Of a stretch of 11,584 nucleotides of DNA, positions 7,012 to 11,584 are shown one piece after another (the first letter of the stretch is position 1; every line of letters begins with the position of its first letter). The translations under genes were made by a program, and so were the position numbers. Source of the DNA: Draconibacterium orientale (GTDB taxonomy: Bacteria > Bacteroidota > Bacteroidia > Bacteroidales > UBA12170); contig DYSK01000065.1 in NCBI GenBank assembly GCA_020718315.1, forward strand, positions 1 to 11,584. The letters are read 5' to 3'. The notes under the pieces were generated by a model. That model worked only from the letters and a program-made list of their open reading frames with translations, ran no database searches and was not told the DNA's origin.

Positions 7012-9039
7012 TCAGAAATGAACCAAAAGCTGAATATGGAGGTTGTTTTCTGTTAAGCCTTTCTGAATATCAGCCACAAGGGATATTTTCTTTTTGTTAC
7101 AGCTTTTTATCAAATCTATTCGCCTGTTAGTCTCCTTCAATGTGGTATTTAGTTTTAGCCTTAGGTCTTTTAGGTCGATAAAATGACTCCCTGAAAATGA
7201 AATATCGGTTGTATAATCCAGGCGGTCTTCTTTTTCGTTGATGGCGATTGAAATAGACAAAAAATCGCTGCTGCCAAATCGTTCTAAAAAGACTTCGAAA
7301 AACGGAAAAAGAAGAAATGGAGGCACTTGAATAAATTCCGTTTCGGTGGTTTCGCTTATGTCAATAGTGTAATGAAAAAGTTTTTCGTATCCCATCTGCC
7401 GCAATTTAAAATAGTTTTCAATCGTTTCGATTTCTTGATCCAAAGTAATTTGTTCTATGACCGCTTCGTCTATTATCGCTCTGATTGTGCGTGCAAAATT
7501 GGATAAGTACAGACTGGTATCTTTGTTTTTGTTTTTAGAGAGAAAATCGCGGATGGCGTTAAAAGAGCAAAACAGAAAACCAGGGATCATTTGATGTTTT
7601 AGCAGTTTTGTTTCCAATTGCTGCAATTGCCTTCTGCTTTTTATTTTTCCTTTCCGGGTAAGTAAGTAAAAAATAAATAAGGAAAGCAGAGTCGTAAATA
7701 AGATTCCGGCCAACAACCAATTGTTTCTTTTTACACTCTTTTTTTCGAACGCTGCGCCTTGTTCTAACAGCTCAAAACGGGTTTTGTTTTTTTCTGAATC
7801 AAAACGCGCTTCCATTTCAATCAGTTGTTGTGTATTCGAACTCGTTGAAATGGAGTCTTTCAACGCACTATAGCTCTCGAAAGTTTTAGCTGCTTTTTCG
7901 TAGTCTTTGCTTTGTTTGTAAAGTTCGGTTAAGCCATATAAATTTGCTAATACATAATCTAATACGCCATCATTTTTTGCAATTGTTAAGCTTTGATGAT
8001 AATGTTTTTCGGCTTTAGCAAACTCATTCAATGCAAAATACGTCTCGCCAAGATTGTAGGTAACCAATAAACAGCCGTTTCGGTATTGCTGTTGCTCAAA
8101 CAAAAGAAGTGCTTTTTCAAAATCCGATTTGGCTAAGATTAAATCTCCTTTTTCTCCGGCCAGCATCCCTAAATTATTTAGAACGTAAGCTTCGCCAACA
8201 GTATCGTTCAAAGCCTTCCGTATTATTAAACTCTTTTCATAATACAGGCGAGCAGTTTCAGCCTTATCCGAATACCAATAAATGGTTCCAATGTTGTTAT
8301 ATGTTTTCCCCAAATCTGCCTGATTGTTCAATGAATCGTAGAGCCAAGCAGCGCGTTCATAATATTGGAGCGATTTAGCATATTTGCCCTTTTCAGAAAA
8401 TAAGACACCTAAATTGTTGTAAATACGAGCTCTTTCTTCCATAAAGGAATGGTTTCTTTCAGCAAAAAACAGGGCGCTATTGAGAAACGCAAGAGCTTGT
8501 TCGTAGTTTCCTTGTTTCAAACACGTATTGCCGAGAGAAACCGACGAAAGGATAATTTGAAAAGTATCCTGACTCGTTTTGGCTAATTCGTATGATTGAA
8601 TAAAATATTCTTTGGCTTTGGTTAGGTCGCCTTTTCGAGAATAAACCAAGCCGACACTTCGAATATTTTCGGCCAAACCAGCGTAGTTTTTTTGTTTTTT
8701 ACAGAGGTCGGCCGCCATGTTGTAATAGTCTTTTGCCAGATCCATCTTACCGGAATATAAATATATTGCCCCGGTTTTTTTTAAAGCCTCTAAAATTAAG
8801 TCTTCCTTTTCAAGATTTTTGGCAAGCGCAAGTGCCTCATTGCTGTATTTTAGAGCCAATGCCGCGTTGCTTGATTTTAGGATTTCTGAAATCTCAATAA
8901 AAAGCAACACTCTTGCCTGTGGGGTTGCGGCTTCTGATACAAGCAAAAGACTATCAACCATGCCCGTATTTTGCGCGGGCAATCTGCCAAACAAGGTGAG
9001 GGCAAACAGCAGAATCGTCGATCTACAAAAAAATCTCAT
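7012..9039 (-). CDS. TPR-repeat membrane sensor with degenerate LytS-type histidine kinase domain
   Basis: From the ATG at 9039 the protein has 675 residues. A signal peptide (MRFFCRSTILLFALTLFG, ending LPAQ near 23) leads into a periplasmic domain of about eight tetratricopeptide repeats (roughly 30-395, with units such as IYNNLGVLFSEKGKYAKSL), a charged coiled-coil-like stretch, one membrane helix (441-461, WLLAGILFTTLLSLFIFYLL) and a cytoplasmic His_kinase (PF06580)-like domain. TPR-LytS proteins in this phylum normally signal to LytTR regulators. Here the H-box PHFLFN reads PGFLFC (486-491), so the phosphoacceptor His is Gly487, and the N-box EN-x3-HG reads EVFLERFG (582-589). A glycine-rich ATP lid is not apparent. 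It probably cannot autophosphorylate. No LytTR gene is adjacent. An in-frame ATG at 9195 would add 52 residues, but 9039 is preferred because it gives a clean signal peptide and follows a promoter-like sequence. Confidence 0.8.
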   Translation of the reverse strand: MRFFCRSTILLFALTLFGRLPAQNTGMVDSLLLVSEAATPQARVLLFIEISEILKSSNAALALKYSNEALALAKNLEKEDLILEALKKTGAIYLYSGKMDLAKDYYNMAADLCKKQKNYAGLAENIRSVGLVYSRKGDLTKAKEYFIQSYELAKTSQDTFQIILSSVSLGNTCLKQGNYEQALAFLNSALFFAERNHSFMEERARIYNNLGVLFSEKGKYAKSLQYYERAAWLYDSLNNQADLGKTYNNIGTIYWYSDKAETARLYYEKSLIIRKALNDTVGEAYVLNNLGMLAGEKGDLILAKSDFEKALLLFEQQQYRNGCLLVTYNLGETYFALNEFAKAEKHYHQSLTIAKNDGVLDYVLANLYGLTELYKQSKDYEKAAKTFESYSALKDSISTSSNTQQLIEMEARFDSEKNKTRFELLEQGAAFEKKSVKRNNWLLAGILFTTLLSLFIFYLLTRKGKIKSRRQLQQLETKLLKHQMIPGFLFCSFNAIRDFLSKNKNKDTSLYLSNFARTIRAIIDEAVIEQITLDQEIETIENYFKLRQMGYEKLFHYTIDISETTETEFIQVPPFLLFPFFEVFLERFGSSDFLSISIAINEKEDRLDYTTDISFSGSHFIDLKDLRLKLNTTLKETNRRIDLIKSCNKKKISLVADIQKGLTENNLHIQLLVHF

Positions 9040-9256
9040 CAGGCTTTTTTTTGCATCAATTATCAAAGCAAGAAAAGAAAATATACCCAATAAAACAAGG
9101 AAATGCAAAAGAATATTTTTGAATAAACTTGTAGGTACGCTTGCTCCTATTTTCTGCCCTTTTGTCAGAAATCTAAAAAATTGTGTCAATGGCATAAATA
9201 TTGAAATAAGCCAGCTATTGAAAAAATGATTTAATTAAAAATATAAAAATAAGAAA
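9040..9256. other. Divergent intergenic region between the TPR gene and dnaK
   Basis: This 217-base gap separates two divergent genes. It holds the probable minus-strand promoter of the TPR gene. For dnaK I see no complete TTTG-N19-TAnnTTTG arrangement on the plus strand: TATTTTTG at 9114-9121 matches the -7 element but has no TTTG partner upstream. I also see no CIRCE inverted repeat (TTAGCACTC-N9-GAGTGCTAA), so HrcA control is not indicated. The dnaK start is preceded by an A-rich leader (AAAAATAAGAAA) without a Shine-Dalgarno sequence. Confidence 0.55.
9078..9109 (-). promoter_or_regulatory. Probable promoter for the TPR sensor gene
   Basis: On the minus strand, TTTG (9109-9106) is followed by 20 bases and then TATATTTT (9085-9078), one mismatch from the Bacteroidota -7 element TAnnTTTG. 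The predicted start near 9072 would leave a leader of about 30 bases before the ATG at 9039. It would place the alternative ATG at 9195 upstream of the transcript, which supports the shorter protein. The region is AT-rich, so a chance match is possible. Confidence 0.45.
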
Positions 9257-11158
9257 ATGGGAAAAATAATTGGTATTGACTTAGGAACTACCAACTCATG
9301 TGTAGCCGTAATGGAAGGTAATGAGCCGGTTGTTATCCAAAATAGTGAGGGCCGCAGAACCACACCTTCAATCGTAGCTTTTACTGATAATAACGAACGT
9401 AAAGTGGGCGATCCTGCAAAGCGTCAGGCTATTACAAACCCAACGCAAACGATTTATTCGATAAAGCGTTTTATGGGTGAAACTTTTGATGGAACACAAA
9501 AAGAGATTTCGCGTGTTCCTTATAAAGTGATAAAAGGTGAAAATAACACACCTCGCATTGCTATTGGTGATCGGAATTATACTCCACAGGAAATTTCGGC
9601 CATGATTTTGCAAAAAATGAAAAAAACGGCTGAAGATTTTCTTGGTCAGCCTGTTACAGAAGCCGTAATCACCGTGCCTGCTTACTTTAGCGATTCGCAG
9701 CGTCAAGCAACGAAAGAAGCCGGAGAGATAGCGGGACTTATAGTAAAAAGGATTATCAATGAGCCCACGGCTGCTGCCTTGGCATACGGATTAGATAAAA
9801 AACTAGAAGATCAAAAAATTGCCGTTTACGATTTAGGCGGAGGAACATTCGATATTTCAATTCTGGAATTGGGTGGTGGCGTTTTCGAAGTAAAATCGAC
9901 CAATGGAGATACGCATTTGGGTGGTGATGATTTTGACCACGTAATTATTGACTGGCTTGCTCAAGAGTTCAAGAACGACGAAGGCATAGATTTGAAAAGA
10001 GATCCAATGGCTTTGCAGCGTCTGAAAGAAGCCGCCGAAAAAGCAAAAATCGAATTGTCATCTTCAAACGAAACAGAAATCAACTTGCCCTATATCATGC
10101 CGGTTGATGGTGTCCCAAAACACCTTGTTCGCAAAATTAGCCGCGCCAAATTTGATCAACTTACACATGACTTGGTACAGCGGACTATAGAGCCTTGTCG
10201 ATTGGCTCTAAAAGATGCCGGACTTACTGCTGCCGATATAAACGAAGTTATTTTGGTGGGAGGATCAACACGTATTCCTGCTATCCAAGAAGTGGTAAAA
10301 AAATTCTTCGGAAGAGAGCCTTCAAAAGGCGTTAATCCCGACGAAGTCGTAGCAATTGGAGCTGCAATTCAAGGCGGTGTATTGAGTGGCGATGTAAAAG
10401 ATGTTCTTTTGTTGGATGTTACACCTTTATCAATGGGCATCGAAACGCTTGGTGGAGTCATGACAAAAATGATAGAATCAAACACGACTATTCCCGTTAA
10501 GAAATCCGAAACGTTTTCAACTGCAGCCGAAAATCAATCTTCTGTGGAGATTCATATTTTGCAGGGCGAACGTCCAATGGCAACACAAAACAAGAGTTTA
10601 GGCCGATTCCACTTAGATGGCGTTCCGCCAGCTCCTCGTGGCGTTCCGCAAATAGAAGTTACCTTTGATATTGATGCAAACGGAATATTGCACGTAAGTG
10701 CTAGAGACAAAGGAACAGGAAAATCGCAAAGCATTCGTATTGAAGCTTCTTCCGGATTGACCGATGAAGAAATCAAGAAGATGAAAGCCGAAGCCGAAGC
10801 CAATGCCGAATCGGACAGAAAATTAAAAGAAGAGATTGATAAACTCAATCAAGCAGATTCTTTGGTTTTTCAAACAGAAAAACAACTCAAAGAATACGGC
10901 GACAAAGTTCCGGCCGATAAAAAAGCAGCCATCGAAAAAGCGGCTGCCGATTTGAAAGAAGCACATCATAAAAAGGATTTGCCCGCAGTGGAAGCTCACA
11001 TGGCTACATTAAATCAATTGTGGCAAGAAGCAAGCCAACACATGTATCAAGATTCTCAGGCACAAGGTAGTGCTGAACAGCCCAATCCAAATGCCGGCCA
11101 ACAAAAAAGTGGCACAAATGATGAGGTAACAGATGTTGACTTTGAAGAAGTAAAGTAG
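9257..11158 (+). CDS. dnaK: Molecular chaperone DnaK (Hsp70)
   Basis: ATP-dependent cytosolic chaperone, 633 residues, full length. It binds exposed hydrophobic peptides and works with DnaJ and GrpE, which are not in this window. The nucleotide-binding domain starts with IIGIDLGTTNSCVAVMEG (4-21) and includes Lys70 in SIKRFMG, VPAYFSDSQRQATK (140-153), NEPTAAALAYGLD (168-180), DLGGGTFDISIL (192-203, Thr197 matching the E. coli Thr199 position) and GGSTRIPAIQEVV (335-347). The interdomain linker is VLLLDVTP (383-390), leading into the substrate-binding domain (LSMGIETLGG, 391-400). A charged helical lid (about 500-595) is followed by a Q/N/G-rich disordered tail and the conserved acidic end DVDFEEVK. 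The gene appears monocistronic, with a strong terminator 20 bases after its stop. The divergent neighbour is the TPR sensor; no functional link is shown. Confidence 0.98.
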   Translation: MGKIIGIDLGTTNSCVAVMEGNEPVVIQNSEGRRTTPSIVAFTDNNERKVGDPAKRQAITNPTQTIYSIKRFMGETFDGTQKEISRVPYKVIKGENNTPRIAIGDRNYTPQEISAMILQKMKKTAEDFLGQPVTEAVITVPAYFSDSQRQATKEAGEIAGLIVKRIINEPTAAALAYGLDKKLEDQKIAVYDLGGGTFDISILELGGGVFEVKSTNGDTHLGGDDFDHVIIDWLAQEFKNDEGIDLKRDPMALQRLKEAAEKAKIELSSSNETEINLPYIMPVDGVPKHLVRKISRAKFDQLTHDLVQRTIEPCRLALKDAGLTAADINEVILVGGSTRIPAIQEVVKKFFGREPSKGVNPDEVVAIGAAIQGGVLSGDVKDVLLLDVTPLSMGIETLGGVMTKMIESNTTIPVKKSETFSTAAENQSSVEIHILQGERPMATQNKSLGRFHLDGVPPAPRGVPQIEVTFDIDANGILHVSARDKGTGKSQSIRIEASSGLTDEEIKKMKAEAEANAESDRKLKEEIDKLNQADSLVFQTEKQLKEYGDKVPADKKAAIEKAAADLKEAHHKKDLPAVEAHMATLNQLWQEASQHMYQDSQAQGSAEQPNPNAGQQKSGTNDEVTDVDFEEVK

Positions 11159-11177
11159 AGATCATCTCATCCAATTT

Positions 11178-11218
11178 AATAAACCCTCATCAAATTTTTG
11201 TTGAGGGTTTATTTTTTA
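11178..11218 (+). terminator. Rho-independent terminator of dnaK
   Basis: A perfect 12-bp stem is formed by 11178-11189 (AATAAACCCTCA) and 11202-11213 (TGAGGGTTTATT), with a 12-base loop that can partly pair further (CAAA with TTTG). The right arm runs straight into a T-tract ending near 11218. It begins 20 bases after the dnaK TAG. Because of its A/T flanks the stem is also suited to stop minus-strand transcription arriving from the M23-like gene on the right. Confidence 0.9.
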
Positions 11219-11315
11219 TCTCTAGTGACGAACTGCCTGTAAAAGGAGATACGATTTTCAACAAAAAAGCCAATGAAAACACATTCAACAACTTGGTAAT
11301 TTAATTCACTGCCGT

Positions 11316-11584
11316 TTATAATCCAACATATTTCGGCCCTTGCTCAAAAACGATATCCGTTGGTATTCCGGCTGCGTCTACTTTGTCCAAATCTGCCTGA
11401 AGATCGGCGGTGATTATGCCTTTGTTTTCGACCAATTTCTTGGCAGCTTCATAATCAACACCATGATATGGACGACGGATTTTCAATACAGGATGCATTC
11501 GGCTATTCGAAAAATGAGAACTTACTCGTTTAAATTTAAGCGGTGCTTTTAGAAAGGCTTTGCGTAAACTATTTCCCTTTTCGT
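11316..11584 (-). pseudogene. M23-peptidase-like gene end, apparently truncated and fused to an unrelated tail (5' partial)
   Basis: The frame is open from the right edge of the window to a TAA at 11318-11316, giving about 89 residues, so the true start is outside. The first part (GNSLRKAFLKAPLKF, then SRMHPVLKIRRPYHGVDY) matches the start of the M23 zinc endopeptidase domain that cleaves peptidoglycan cross-links; family consensus is roughly FLxAPLxFxRISSxFS..R.HPVLK...HxGxDYAAP. In that pattern the zinc ligands are the His and Asp of HxGxD. Here the His position is Tyr (codon 11468-11466) with His one place later, although the Asp remains. After GVDYEA (about 11445) the expected PxGTPVxAxGDG and the catalytic HxH are absent; instead there is a short charged tail (KKLVENKGIITADL, ending FEQGPKYVGL) that I do not recognise. 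Probably an inactive remnant or a rearrangement junction, but a real divergent protein is possible. Confidence 0.55.

Noticed and set aside
7620..8960. Possible DNA repeats in the TPR region
   Set aside because: Similarity is at the protein level between degenerate TPR units; the nucleotide sequence is not a tandem repeat or CRISPR array.
9128..9157. CTTGTA followed by CTATTTTC upstream of dnaK, resembling a sigma-32 heat-shock promoter
   Set aside because: The downstream half is a poor match to CCCCATnT, and Bacteroidota generally lack a sigma-32 regulon.
9040..9195. 52-residue N-terminal extension of the TPR protein with another hydrophobic stretch
   Set aside because: The internal ATG at 9039 gives a clean signal peptide, and a promoter-like sequence at 9109-9078 lies inside the extension. 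Not fully excluded.
8819..9229. 136-codon plus-strand frame antisense to the TPR gene
   Set aside because: It is a shadow of the TPR coding sequence with low-complexity, non-protein-like composition.
11221..11304. Plus-strand open frame of 28 codons after the dnaK terminator (begins SSDELPVKGDTIF)
   Set aside because: It has no start codon, is short enough to occur by chance, and matches no family I recognise. It could be a gene remnant, but there is no support.
11340..11552. 70-codon plus-strand frame at the right edge
   Set aside because: It lies antisense to the M23-like frame, which has recognisable family sequence; this one does not.

Overview
The window looks like chromosomal DNA of a Bacteroidota species. 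The coding DNA is AT-rich and start codons lack Shine-Dalgarno sequences, having A-rich leaders instead. One intergenic gap carries an exact match to the Bacteroidota vegetative promoter (TTTG, 19 bases, TAnnTTTG). The leucyl-tRNA synthetase has the long insertions and reduced zinc region typical of that phylum. Most of the content is housekeeping. I found no mobile element, CRISPR array, phage gene, rRNA or tRNA.

Layout. Positions 1-1449 (+ strand) hold the last codons of an unidentified membrane protein, then, with no spacer, a PlsC-like acyltransferase with membrane segments at its C-terminus. This pair runs tail-to-tail into a minus-strand group and overlaps it by 4 bases at the stop codons. 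The minus-strand group, read right to left, is a TPR/LytS-like membrane sensor (9039-7012), mannose-1-phosphate guanylyltransferase (6947-5856) with its own promoter and terminator, a PHP-family histidinol-phosphatase-like enzyme (5783-4932), leuS (4820-2040), and a small TPMT-type methyltransferase (2036-1446) that almost abuts leuS. dnaK (9257-11158, + strand) is divergent from the TPR gene, stands alone and ends in a strong terminator. At the right edge, on the minus strand, is the end of an M23-peptidase-like gene that appears broken.

The genes do not form one pathway: they cover lipid acylation, translation, GDP-mannose supply for glycans, protein folding and sensing. The two points most worth attention are (1) the TPR/LytS-like protein, whose kinase core has lost the phosphoacceptor histidine and the conserved residues of the ATP-binding N box, so it looks like a pseudokinase; and (2) the M23-like gene end at 11316-11584, where recognisable M23 sequence with a displaced zinc histidine switches abruptly into an unrelated tail. 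Two starts differ from the longest open frames: leuS is placed at the ATG at 4820 rather than a TTG at 4841, and the TPR protein at 9039 rather than 9195.
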